NCBI GenBank assembly: GCA_964444795.1
Contig: CAYUIQ010000361.1
Span: 1-5,978 of the forward strand
Length of the DNA: 5,978 nt
DNA from: JABMRP01 sp964444795
Lineage (GTDB): Bacteria > Planctomycetota > Planctomycetia > Pirellulales > Thermoguttaceae
Direction: 5' to 3'
In this document: positions 1-5,978 of the stretch, in pieces
Layout of the letters: every line of letters starts with the position of its first letter
Position numbering within the stretch: position 1 is the stretch's first letter
Program-made: the position numbers and the translations under genes
The notes under the pieces: generated by a model
What the model was told of the DNA's origin: nothing
The model's database searches: none
Seen by the model: only the letters and a program-made list of their open reading frames with translations

Positions 1-1281
1 GGCCCGCCAGTTGCCGGTTTTGTCGGTGAAGAACATGTTGTGGCCGCCGTGGGGGATGGCCAGGTAGCGAGGTCCGTAGGGGCCGTAGACGTGCTTTGAC
101 TCGGCGACCATGCAGTGATAGAGGCCGCCGATGAAGTCGGCGCAGATCAGGTAGTACCGGCCGTCGTGCTTGGTGACGTACGCGCCCTCGAAGCCGACGT
201 GTCGGTAGTTCGAGGGCTTCAACATCCGGGGCTTTTCGGCCAACTCGGTCATCTCCTCGTTCATTCGCGCGATCAGGCCGTTCTGCCAGACGAAGTAGAC
301 GCGGCCGTCGTCGTCCTGAAACAGCGACGCGTCGATCTGGCTGGTGATGGGCCCCTGGGGATGAACGTCGACATAGGGGCCCTCGGCCTTGCCGGTGGTG
401 CTCCGCAGTAGCCCGGTGCCGCCAAAGTTCATGCAGAAGGTGATCCAGAAGGTGCCGTTGATGTAGTGGATGTCGGGCGCCCACAGTGCGCGGCGGTCGC
501 CGTGCATCTGCTTCTGCCAGGTGCCGTCTTCGATCTTCCAGACCAGCCCCAGCAACTCCCACTTCTTCAGATCAGCCGACTTCCAGACGCGGACGCCCTC
601 GTTGGTCTTCCACCAGGTGGGATGCCCGGTGGTGCCGGTCAGGTAGTAGTTGCCGTCGCCGCCGATACAGATCGACGTGTCGCGCACCGGGTAATCGAAC
701 AGCGGCCGGATCGGCGGCAGCGGCGGTGTCTTCAGCGACGCCTGCATCTCGCCCCGGGGATCGAGGACCAGCCCCACGTCGACGTACTGCCCGCCGGTGG
801 TCTGATGGGCGGTGACCGCCACGACGTTACGGCCTTTGCGCAAGGCTTTCTTCACTGCGGCGGTGGCGTCGTGCAGTTCGTAGTCGGTGGTGTAGCCGGC
901 GACCGCGAGGATCTTCTGGCCGTTGAGGTACACGGCCGGGTCCTCGTCGTAATGGACCCGCACGGCCGCCTTCTCGAACGCCCGGCCGTCGTAGTCCAGC
1001 GTGGCGCGAATCCAAATATCGGGCGTATCCCACTTCGTGCCAACGACCGCTCCCGGCGTGCCCTCCGTGCCGAATCCCCCCGGGCCCTGCTTCCAAGCGG
1101 AGTCGTCGAAATCCGGTTTCTGCCAGCCATCGGCCGGCTTTGTGGTGGTATAACGCCACGTCGCCGCTTCCTGGTCGACGGTGGACAGCAGCACGGACTC
1201 GTCCGCCGGACAGGCGGACACGAGCACAACGACGGCCAAGGCCGCGACGGGATGCGTAAGTTTCGTTCGCATCGGGGTCAT
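1..1281 (-). CDS. GH43-like glycoside hydrolase lipoprotein with N-terminal jelly-roll domain (3' end outside window)
   Basis: Reading the minus strand from ATG at 1281 gives 427 codons with no stop; the gene is cut by the left edge. Residues 4-24 look like a lipoprotein signal peptide: positive MRTK start, hydrophobic core, then lipobox VSAC with Cys24. Residues about 40-175 resemble the galactose-binding-like beta-sandwich found before many sugar hydrolase domains (FDDSAW, GGFGTEGTPG, VYLNGQKI, GRNVVAVTAHQ). From about residue 195 a GH43-type five-bladed propeller begins. The family's three acidic catalytic positions can be placed: Asp201 in RDTSICIGGDGNYYLTG (general base), Asp317 in SQIDASLFQDDDG (pKa modulator) and Glu365 in GFEGAYVTKHDG (general acid). 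WAPDIHYING at 267-276 is another GH43 hallmark. The expected role is hydrolysis of arabinose-, xylose- or galactose-containing polysaccharide outside the inner membrane; the substrate cannot be read from the sequence. An internal ATG at 1272 (MRTKLTH) would give a more typical signal peptide; neither start has a convincing ribosome binding site. Later blades lie outside the window. Confidence 0.87.
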   Translation of the reverse strand, partial: MTPMRTKLTHPVAALAVVVLVSACPADESVLLSTVDQEAATWRYTTTKPADGWQKPDFDDSAWKQGPGGFGTEGTPGAVVGTKWDTPDIWIRATLDYDGRAFEKAAVRVHYDEDPAVYLNGQKILAVAGYTTDYELHDATAAVKKALRKGRNVVAVTAHQTTGGQYVDVGLVLDPRGEMQASLKTPPLPPIRPLFDYPVRDTSICIGGDGNYYLTGTTGHPTWWKTNEGVRVWKSADLKKWELLGLVWKIEDGTWQKQMHGDRRALWAPDIHYINGTFWITFCMNFGGTGLLRSTTGKAEGPYVDVHPQGPITSQIDASLFQDDDGRVYFVWQNGLIARMNEEMTELAEKPRMLKPSNYRHVGFEGAYVTKHDGRYYLICADFIGGLYHCMVAESKHVYGPYGPRYLAIPHGGHNMFFTDKTGNWRA

Positions 1282-1381
1282 TCTCAGGGCTTGGGGTTCT
1301 TGAGAGATGCTCAAAGGGCGCTTGCATCGACGGACCGATCAGGCGCCGCTCGGACCATGCTCGCCGAGGCACGCGCATGAC

Positions 1382-1397
1382 CGGAATAGTAATTCCG
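1382..1397. promoter_or_regulatory. Dyad overlapping the -10 box, possible operator
   Basis: The 16-mer CGGAATTACTATTCCG (minus strand) has perfect 6-bp arms, CGGAAT and ATTCCG, around a 4-nt centre. The -10 hexamer sits across the centre. A protein binding this dyad would block RNA polymerase, so it could be a repressor operator for the glycosidase. A 6-bp dyad can occur by chance; only its position supports a function. Confidence 0.35.
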
Positions 1398-1414
1398 TTC
1401 TCCTTTGCTGTCAA
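1386..1414 (-). promoter_or_regulatory. Sigma70-type promoter for the GH43-like gene
   Basis: On the minus strand, a perfect -35 hexamer TTGACA (1414-1409) is followed by a 17-nt spacer (1408-1392) and a -10 hexamer TACTAT (1391-1386). The -10 matches TATAAT at four of six positions, including the critical A2 and T6. Transcription would start near 1379, leaving a leader of about 100 nt before the ATG at 1281. Consensus -35, ideal spacing and correct orientation make this the best promoter in the window. No start site has been measured. Confidence 0.65.
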
Positions 1415-1513
1415 GGATTTGCGACATTTGCCCCGTGGTCCGTGCTGCTCTTCCCGTCGCAGGCGATGGGGCGAACCCGAAAACGCCCGGATCCCCGCAG
1501 AAACCGCTTCGTC

Positions 1514-1543
1514 TTTACGCCGCGGCCCCATCGGCGGTAAGAT
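1514..1543 (+). promoter_or_regulatory. Weak promoter candidate for the membrane protein / Tm-1-like pair
   Basis: TTTACG (1514-1519) and TAAGAT (1538-1543) are separated by 18 nt, and each matches four of six sigma70 consensus bases. If used, the leader would be about 190 nt and would contain the palindromic repeat at 1570-1658. I saw no better rightward candidate, but the match is weak. Confidence 0.2.
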
Positions 1544-1569
1544 GAAGGTTCATCCGGTAATTCCGGGAA

Positions 1570-1658
<89 letters not shown>

Positions 1659-1728
1659 GCCACCTTCCCCGAGATTCTCGGAAGAACCAAGAATGAATGG
1701 GTAGGCGGACGTGGGCGATTGGTGTCCC

Positions 1729-1733
1729 GGAGG
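1729..1733 (+). promoter_or_regulatory. Ribosome binding site GGAGG fixing the start at 1741
   Basis: GGAGG lies 7 nt before the ATG at 1741. The upstream in-frame ATG at 1711 has no comparable purine-rich site and would place this motif inside the coding region. This is why 1741 is chosen as the start. Confidence 0.7.
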
Positions 1734-1740
1734 CGATACG

Positions 1741-2382
1741 ATGTGTGGTGTCACGGCTTGCCTGATGGCTTCGATGTTGGGTGTCGATTATGGCTGGCGA
1801 CCGGCCGAGGGTGGCGGTTTGGAATACATTATCCAGATCGAGCCCGAGATGCTGGAGGACTTCTCGCTGGGCTACGACGTTTTCAGCGACGTTCCGGCGG
1901 AGGTGCGGGGGAAGATTCGCAGCTATCGCATCACCGTGGGCAAGGAACGGCCGCCGAGAATCAACTTACCCGAGGCGGAACCAGGCCCGCCGCCCGAAAA
2001 CGCAATACCGGAAACGCCGGACGCGGAGATCCATCCGCCCGTCCCTGAGCCGGCCGTGGCCGAGTCGCCGCCGTCGCTTCCGCCGCAGACGTTTGATCCG
2101 GATCCCGGGAGCCAGCCGATCGGCGAGCGAACGGTTGGCTACACGGCCGCGTCGCCGAGCGATCACCCGGTGCCCAAGCTGGAGCCGGAAACTGCGGCCG
2201 AGCTCGATCCCAGCAGCAACGATTCGCCTCCGGATCGCCCCTGGGGTACGTTGATCGTCGTCGTTTTCGGACTGTTCGGCTCGTTAGCGGCCAACGTCTA
2301 TCTCGGCTGGATCATCCGCGACGCCAGCCGCCGCTACCAATCCCTGGCCGGGCAGATCGATCAAGCGGTGTCGAACGAGTAA
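1741..2382 (+). CDS. Planctomycete-type single-pass membrane protein of unknown function, Pro/Glu-rich stalk
   Basis: The product has 213 residues and three regions. Residues about 12-67 are a compact, probably conserved segment with LGVDYGWRP, GGGLEYIIQIEPEML, a SDVPAEVRG stretch and SYRITVGKE; I recall this pattern in uncharacterised planctomycete proteins but cannot name a Pfam family. Residues about 70-167 are a low-complexity, Pro/Glu/Asp/Ser-rich linker, probably disordered. Residues 168-192 (WGTLIVVVFG to LGWII) form one hydrophobic transmembrane helix, followed by a 21-residue tail starting RDASRRYQ. The basic tail suggests a cytoplasmic C-terminus by the positive-inside rule, but there is no convincing signal peptide, so the side on which the N-terminal domain lies is uncertain. 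The start at 1741 is supported by GGAGG 7 nt upstream; 1711 would add ten residues. The stop lies 11 nt before the Tm-1-like gene, implying co-transcription. Function unknown. Confidence 0.8.
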   Translation: MCGVTACLMASMLGVDYGWRPAEGGGLEYIIQIEPEMLEDFSLGYDVFSDVPAEVRGKIRSYRITVGKERPPRINLPEAEPGPPPENAIPETPDAEIHPPVPEPAVAESPPSLPPQTFDPDPGSQPIGERTVGYTAASPSDHPVPKLEPETAAELDPSSNDSPPDRPWGTLIVVVFGLFGSLAANVYLGWIIRDASRRYQSLAGQIDQAVSNE

Positions 2383-2393
2383 AGGACCCACCC

Positions 2394-3605
2394 ATGGCCA
2401 AAACGATCGCCCTGTTGGGCGCGCTGGATACCAAAGGGGCGGAATACGCGTTTGCCAAGGCTTGTATTGAGGGCCGCGGCCACCGTGTGCTGTTGATCGA
2501 CGTCGGTGTGTTGGGGCCACCCGTGCTGCAAGCGGACGTCTCGCGAGCCGAAGTTGCGGCGGCGGCGGAGGTCGATCTGGCCGATCTGGTTCAACGAGAG
2601 GACCGGGGCGAGGCGATGGCCGCCATGAGCCGCGGCGCCGCCTCGCTGATACCAAGGCTCTTCGCCGACGGACGTTTCGACGCGATCATGGCCATGGGCG
2701 GCGGCGGGGGCACGTCGGTCGCTTGCTCGGCTATGCGGGCGTTACCCCTGGGTGTGCCCAAGGTGATGGTCTCGACGGTGGCCGGCACCGATGTGTCCGG
2801 CTACGTGGGCGTCAAGGACATCGTCATGATTCCCAGCATCGTCGACGTGCTGGGGGTGAACCGGATCAGCCGCGAGGTGTTCGCCCGGGCGGCCGGCGCC
2901 GTTTGCGGCATGGCCGAGACGGTGATTCCCGAAGGCGAGGACCGGCCGCTGATTGTTGCCTCGATGTTCGGCAACACGACCGTCTGCGTCGAGGCGGCGA
3001 AGGCGATTCTCGAAGCGGCCGGCTACGAAGTGCTCGTCTTCCACGCCACCGGTACCGGCGGCCGCGCGATGGAAAGCCTGATCGAAACAGGCGCGATCGC
3101 CGGCGTGCTGGACGTGACCACGACCGAATGGGCGGACGAACTGGTCGGCGGCGTCTTGACGGCCGGCCCAAAACGATTGGAAGCGGCGGCCCGATGTGGC
3201 ACGCCGGCGATCGTTACCCCGGCGTGTCTCGACATGGTCAACTTCTGGGCTCCCGACACGGTGCCGGAGAAGTTCTCCGGCCGCAAGTTCTATCCCCACA
3301 ACCCCAACATCACGCTGATGCGCACCACGCCGGCGGAATGCGAACAATTGGGCCGCATCCTGGCCGAGAAACTCAACGGGAGCACGGCCCCGGTGAGCGT
3401 GTTACTTCCCCTGCGCGGTCTGAGCGTGATCGACGCTCCCGACGGTCCGTTTTGGTGGCCGGAAGCCAATCGGGCGCTTTTCGCGGCGGTGAAGACGCAT
3501 CTCCGCGACGACATCCCGGTGGTCGAACTGGACTGTAACGTCAACGATCCCGAGTTTTCGACCCGCTGTGCCGAGACGCTCCTGGGGAATATCGGGCGGG
3601 CCTGA
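2394..3605 (+). CDS. Tm-1-like ATP-binding domain protein (UPF0261 family)
   Basis: The 403-residue product has the full length of the UPF0261/Tm-1-like family. The family includes the N-terminal part of the tomato Tm-1 protein, which binds ATP and inhibits tobamovirus replication; the bacterial role is not established. Family landmarks in order: ALLGALDTKG (6-15), LLIDVGVLG (33-41), glycine run MGGGGGTS (101-108), STVAGTDVSGYVGVKDI (127-143), VNRISR (155-160), HATGTGGRAMESLI (217-230), VTTTEWADELVGG (241-253), PACLDMVNF (276-284), FYPHNPNITLMRTT (299-312), PFWWPEANRALF (352-363) and the C-terminal NVNDPEFS (382-389). The glycine-rich and GTGGRAME segments fit nucleotide binding. No signal peptide or membrane helix is visible, so it is probably cytosolic. 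AAGGA at 2382-2386 lies 7 nt before the ATG and overlaps the preceding stop codon, supporting an operon with the membrane-protein gene. Some family members sit beside a TIM-barrel PEP-hydrolase-like gene; none is present here. Confidence 0.93.
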   Translation: MAKTIALLGALDTKGAEYAFAKACIEGRGHRVLLIDVGVLGPPVLQADVSRAEVAAAAEVDLADLVQREDRGEAMAAMSRGAASLIPRLFADGRFDAIMAMGGGGGTSVACSAMRALPLGVPKVMVSTVAGTDVSGYVGVKDIVMIPSIVDVLGVNRISREVFARAAGAVCGMAETVIPEGEDRPLIVASMFGNTTVCVEAAKAILEAAGYEVLVFHATGTGGRAMESLIETGAIAGVLDVTTTEWADELVGGVLTAGPKRLEAAARCGTPAIVTPACLDMVNFWAPDTVPEKFSGRKFYPHNPNITLMRTTPAECEQLGRILAEKLNGSTAPVSVLLPLRGLSVIDAPDGPFWWPEANRALFAAVKTHLRDDIPVVELDCNVNDPEFSTRCAETLLGNIGRA

Positions 3606-3610
3606 CACTT

Positions 3611-3676
3611 GTTTAACGCCCAGCCGAAGGCGCCGGCTGCATCGTGAAGGCCGGCGCCTTTGGCTGGGCGTTAAAC
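3611..3676. terminator. Long hairpin between convergent genes, probable bidirectional terminator or repeat
   Basis: Arms 3611-3637 (gtttaacgcccagccgaagg continuing to cgccggc) and 3650-3676 pair over 27 bp with a single G-T position, which is a G-U wobble in plus-strand RNA. The loop is 12 nt (3638-3649). The hairpin starts 5 nt after the Tm-1-like stop and ends 45 nt from the stop of the convergent 605-residue gene, a position expected for a shared terminator. Neither strand has a U-tract after the stem, so it is not a classic intrinsic terminator; it may instead block 3' exonucleases or be a dispersed palindrome. Confidence 0.6.
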
Positions 3677-3721
3677 GAGGAGATCCACACTGGGTACGGA
3701 CCTCTAACGCCAGGCGCCACA

Positions 3722-5539
3722 CTACTCCTTCTCCGGTCGCATGCCGAATCCCATGTAGTGCAGGCCGGTTTCGTCGTCGACCATTAGCGCCCCGGTGGGC
3801 GCCAGGTAGCGTTCCAACACCGAGAACTCCGGCAACGGGTGCTTCTCCAGGGCCGTGTCGAGCGACTTGAAGAACTCGTTCTCCGCGGCGGCTCCGCGAA
3901 TCCCTTGCCTCGCTGCATCGCCGTTGGCCAGACCGTAGAGAAAACGCATCCCTTCGGTCGGTCGGCTGAACATGACCATTGCCGGATTGGCTCCGCTGGC
4001 CTGCCGACGAATTCTGTCGGCCACCGTCTCGAAGTCCGGCGAGGAAGCCAGCGATTTCGACGAATCGCGCGTGGCGAGAATCGCCTGCTCGAAGATGCCC
4101 GGCCGATTGGCCATGAGCAGCGTGTCGTCGAGAACCCCAAAGCACGGTTGCGGCGGCGTGGGCTGACCGGGCCGTTCGTCCCTCCGCTCTCGGGCCTCTC
4201 GCAGCCCCGGTGGGTTAAACTCGTAGTAGGTCTCGCCTCCGTACGTGTGCTTTTCCAACTGTTCCGGGAATTTCTTCGCCAAAGCGGCCAGTGTGGCGGA
4301 GATTGGCTCGGAATCCTTCAGCCCGAACCCGAGCATCGTGGCCTGGCTGGTGACAGTGATCGGGCGCACGATCCATTGGATCATCGTCACCCGGCCGTCG
4401 AGCTGGGGCACGACCACGCCCTCGAAATCGATGCCCGACTCCTCCTTGACTGTACCGGTCAGCGCTTGCGAGAATGCCCCCTCGCCAGCAAATGCGTCGA
4501 CCTGTTCATTGAGCGTCTGGAAAAACGTGTCGACATCCAGGTGGGCGGTGGCATACATCGCCGCGTCGGCGGGGACCCACGATTGCGGCGTGGCGTCGCC
4601 GGAGCCCAGGGCGATCATCTTGAGGATACCCCGGCGCGGCGTGCCCAAGAGGATGTGCCAATGGACGACCGAGTCGTACGGCCCGGCGTCGAAGAAGAAG
4701 CTGCCGCCGAGGCCCGAGAGGCCATCTAGCCCCAACCTCGGGAGCATCGCCAGCATGATCCGCGCGCCGGTGTCGTCCCGGGCGATATTCTCGATCAAGG
4801 TCAGCGGATCGAAGAACCAGGTCACCTGGGGTTCTTCGCCGCCGGCACCCCGGCAGCGCCGCATGATGGCCGCGTACTTGGCGTTTTCGGCCAGCGTCGT
4901 ACCTTCTTCCGCTTCCCCGTTCCAGACGGTCAGCACCTGCTCGAGCACTTCGGCGTTGCTGGCCATCACGATCGTCTCTTCCCTGATGAAGTAGGCGGCC
5001 TGAGGCGCGTCGGCATCTTCGGTACTTTCGTAAACGATCAGGGTCGTGTCGCCGATAGTCTTTTCGGTTCGCTTCACTTCGGCGATACCATCGAGCGCCC
5101 CGGTCCCCTTGGCGAGGATTTTCTTCATGTTGGGCATCTGCTCACCCGCATCGACGAAGACGACTACCGCCGGATTGCCCGTCTTGGGCGAGACGACGGC
5201 CACGGTCAGTTCGCCCTGGAAGAGGTCCAAGATCTCCGGCAGCGACAGGGCGATCTGCTCTTGCACCGTGTCGACCAGATCGGCCAGCACGCCGTACATC
5301 GCCTTGACGAACGGCTTCATCTCGGGATCTTCACTCATCAGCCCGATCGACGTATTGCCAAACCGCTCGGAAAGATCGGGGACGTCGGCGATCGACAGGT
5401 ATCCGAAAGTCGCCCGCGGCAAGAGCTTCTCCGCCGGCGGCCGTTCGGCTCGCGCCTCGGCGCTGATCAGAAGCGTCGCCAGCAACATCGCCAGAGGCGC
5501 AGCCAAACGACGACCCAGCAAATTCGATCGCAACATCAT
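3722..5539 (-). CDS. Secreted planctomycete protein of unknown function, DUF3352-like, two-lobed
   Basis: The product has 605 residues. Residues 1-31 form a Sec signal peptide: basic start, hydrophobic core around 12-25 and cleavage motif ARA before Glu32. No membrane helix follows, so the protein should be periplasmic or secreted. The mature N-terminus (ATFGYLSIADVPDLSERF at 43-60, then EDPEMKPFV at 70-78) matches a pattern I recall from large families of uncharacterised planctomycete secreted proteins that resemble DUF3352. Two segments look like copies of one fold: 123-204 (ending PQAAYFIREETIVMASNAEV) and about 398-488 (ending CFGVLDDTLLMANRPG). A Pro/Arg-rich loop at 444-464 lies in the second. 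No catalytic motif was seen. The start at 5539 has AAGGA (5553-5549) 9 nt upstream; the next codon (5536) is also ATG. The gene converges on the Tm-1-like gene. Function unknown; the family match is by pattern recall and not by search. Confidence 0.85.
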   Translation of the reverse strand: MMLRSNLLGRRLAAPLAMLLATLLISAEARAERPPAEKLLPRATFGYLSIADVPDLSERFGNTSIGLMSEDPEMKPFVKAMYGVLADLVDTVQEQIALSLPEILDLFQGELTVAVVSPKTGNPAVVVFVDAGEQMPNMKKILAKGTGALDGIAEVKRTEKTIGDTTLIVYESTEDADAPQAAYFIREETIVMASNAEVLEQVLTVWNGEAEEGTTLAENAKYAAIMRRCRGAGGEEPQVTWFFDPLTLIENIARDDTGARIMLAMLPRLGLDGLSGLGGSFFFDAGPYDSVVHWHILLGTPRRGILKMIALGSGDATPQSWVPADAAMYATAHLDVDTFFQTLNEQVDAFAGEGAFSQALTGTVKEESGIDFEGVVVPQLDGRVTMIQWIVRPITVTSQATMLGFGLKDSEPISATLAALAKKFPEQLEKHTYGGETYYEFNPPGLREARERRDERPGQPTPPQPCFGVLDDTLLMANRPGIFEQAILATRDSSKSLASSPDFETVADRIRRQASGANPAMVMFSRPTEGMRFLYGLANGDAARQGIRGAAAENEFFKSLDTALEKHPLPEFSVLERYLAPTGALMVDDETGLHYMGFGMRPEKE

Positions 5540-5609
5540 GTTCTAGGTTCCTTGCTGCAAGAATGGGGGGGGGTGCGGGAGTGTAAGGTCTGCCATATCG
5601 TCCTGTTCG

Positions 5610-5671
5610 CCGCCGGTTGCCGTTTCTTGGAGTCCAACCGGCGGTAAATCGCAAATCGCCAAGAACCGGCG
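5610..5671 (-). promoter_or_regulatory. Leader with mutually exclusive hairpins
   Basis: The segment cgccggtt (5611-5618) is complementary to two copies of aaccggcg, at 5636-5643 and 5664-5671. Pairing with the nearer copy extends to a 10-bp perfect stem (5610-5619 with 5635-5644, 15-nt loop). An alternative includes ttcttgg (5624-5630) with ccaagaa (5659-5665). In a leftward transcript, one late segment could pair with either of two earlier ones, as in an attenuator or other RNA switch. No known riboswitch class was recognised. It matters only if transcription begins to the right of 5671. Confidence 0.35.
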
Positions 5672-5739
5672 AGCAGATCACCTCGCAGGGGGGGCGTATT
5701 CCCATATTTGCCCCAGGTAGGCGGGTCCGATCCATTCTG

Positions 5740-5768
5740 AGCGTACCACCTGACCGACCGGCTGGCAA
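5740..5768 (-). promoter_or_regulatory. Promoter candidate for the secreted-protein gene
   Basis: On the minus strand, TTGCCA (5768-5763, five of six -35 bases) is followed by a 17-nt spacer and TACGCT (5745-5740, three of six -10 bases, keeping T1, A2 and T6). Transcription would start near 5733 and give a leader of about 190 nt that includes the competing hairpins. The -10 is poor, so this is tentative. Confidence 0.3.
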
Positions 5769-5796
5769 TGACGCCTGGCCTCGTTCGTCGATTCTT

Positions 5797-5835
5797 GTGT
5801 GCCACTTGCTTGCCTGCACGCAGTGTTGGCGTGCG
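5797..5835. repeat. Possible degenerate copy of a planctomycete intergenic repeat
   Basis: The segment starts gtgtgccacttgcttgcc and contains the inverted pair gcacgc (5816-5821) and gcgtgc (5829-5834). It resembles, from memory, the intergenic repeat of Pirellula/Rhodopirellula-type genomes that carries an AGTGGCACAC core with a TGGCAAGCCAG-like dyad. There is no second copy in the window, so the call depends on recall. Confidence 0.25.
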
Positions 5836-5926
5836 AGAGAACGGACCAAGGGTGATCCGAGGATCGGAGTGGACCGCACCGTGGGCGTGCGATACGATGG
5901 ACCTCCTCAGGATCATGCTTTGTCTC

Positions 5927-5978
<52 letters not shown>

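Noticed and set aside
466..1380. Long plus-strand open frame (304 codons) opposite the GH43-like gene
   Set aside because: It is antisense to a frame with clear GH43 motifs and a lipobox; its translation has no recognisable domain. High GC readily produces such shadows.
827..1531. Minus-strand open frame of 234 codons spanning the promoter region and the GH43-like start
   Set aside because: It is in a different frame from the GH43-like gene, runs through the promoter, and has an Arg/Gly-rich translation with no domain.
1711..1740. Upstream in-frame ATG as start of the membrane protein
   Set aside because: GGAGG at 1729-1733 is ideally placed for the ATG at 1741, and the ten extra residues would be encoded across that site.
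2742..3347. Minus-strand open frame of 201 codons opposite the Tm-1-like gene
   Set aside because: The plus strand carries continuous family motifs across this span; the minus translation is His/Arg-rich and featureless.
3839..4994. Plus-strand open frames of 296 and 249 codons antisense to the secreted protein
   Set aside because: The minus-strand frame has a signal peptide and a family-like pattern along its full length; the antisense frames show neither.
5536..5916. 126-codon minus-strand frame ending in an ATGA overlap with the secreted-protein start
   Set aside because: The overlap is suggestive of translational coupling, but the translation is unstructured and Arg/Pro/Ser-rich, runs across a G-tract, hairpins and a repeat-like segment, and has no recognisable domain.

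Overview
The window looks like part of a planctomycete chromosome, most likely from the Pirellulales group. The evidence is high GC, a large secreted protein of a type common in that phylum, a short membrane protein whose N-terminal motif I recognise only from planctomycete proteomes, a lipoprotein glycosidase with a jelly-roll front domain, and palindromic intergenic repeats. The taxonomic call rests on recall of family distributions and not on a search.

Layout from left to right. Positions 1-1281 (minus strand) hold the N-terminal 427 residues of a GH43-type glycoside hydrolase lipoprotein. It runs off the left edge without a stop. Positions 1282-1740 are a divergent intergenic region. It holds a strong sigma70-type promoter firing leftward into the glycosidase, a dyad on its -10 box, and a palindromic dispersed repeat (copy A). 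Positions 1741-2382 (plus) encode a small single-pass membrane protein with a Pro/Glu-rich stalk. Eleven bases further on, 2394-3605 (plus) encodes a Tm-1-like/UPF0261 ATP-binding protein, so these two probably form an operon. Positions 3611-3676 form a 27-bp-stem hairpin between convergent genes. Positions 3722-5539 (minus) encode a 605-residue secreted protein of a DUF3352-like type with two lobes that appear to be an internal duplication. Positions 5540-5978 are its upstream region. It has a weak promoter candidate, a leader with mutually exclusive hairpins, a degenerate repeat, and a second copy (B) of the palindromic repeat, cut by the window edge.

The genes do not form one obvious pathway. 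The glycosidase and the 605-residue protein are exported. The membrane protein and the Tm-1-like protein are probably co-transcribed, but nothing in the sequence ties their functions together. The most unusual material is non-coding: the repeat family bracketing the window, the long convergent-gene hairpin, and the promoter with a dyad on its -10 box. I see no defence system, CRISPR array, tRNA, rRNA or transposase gene.
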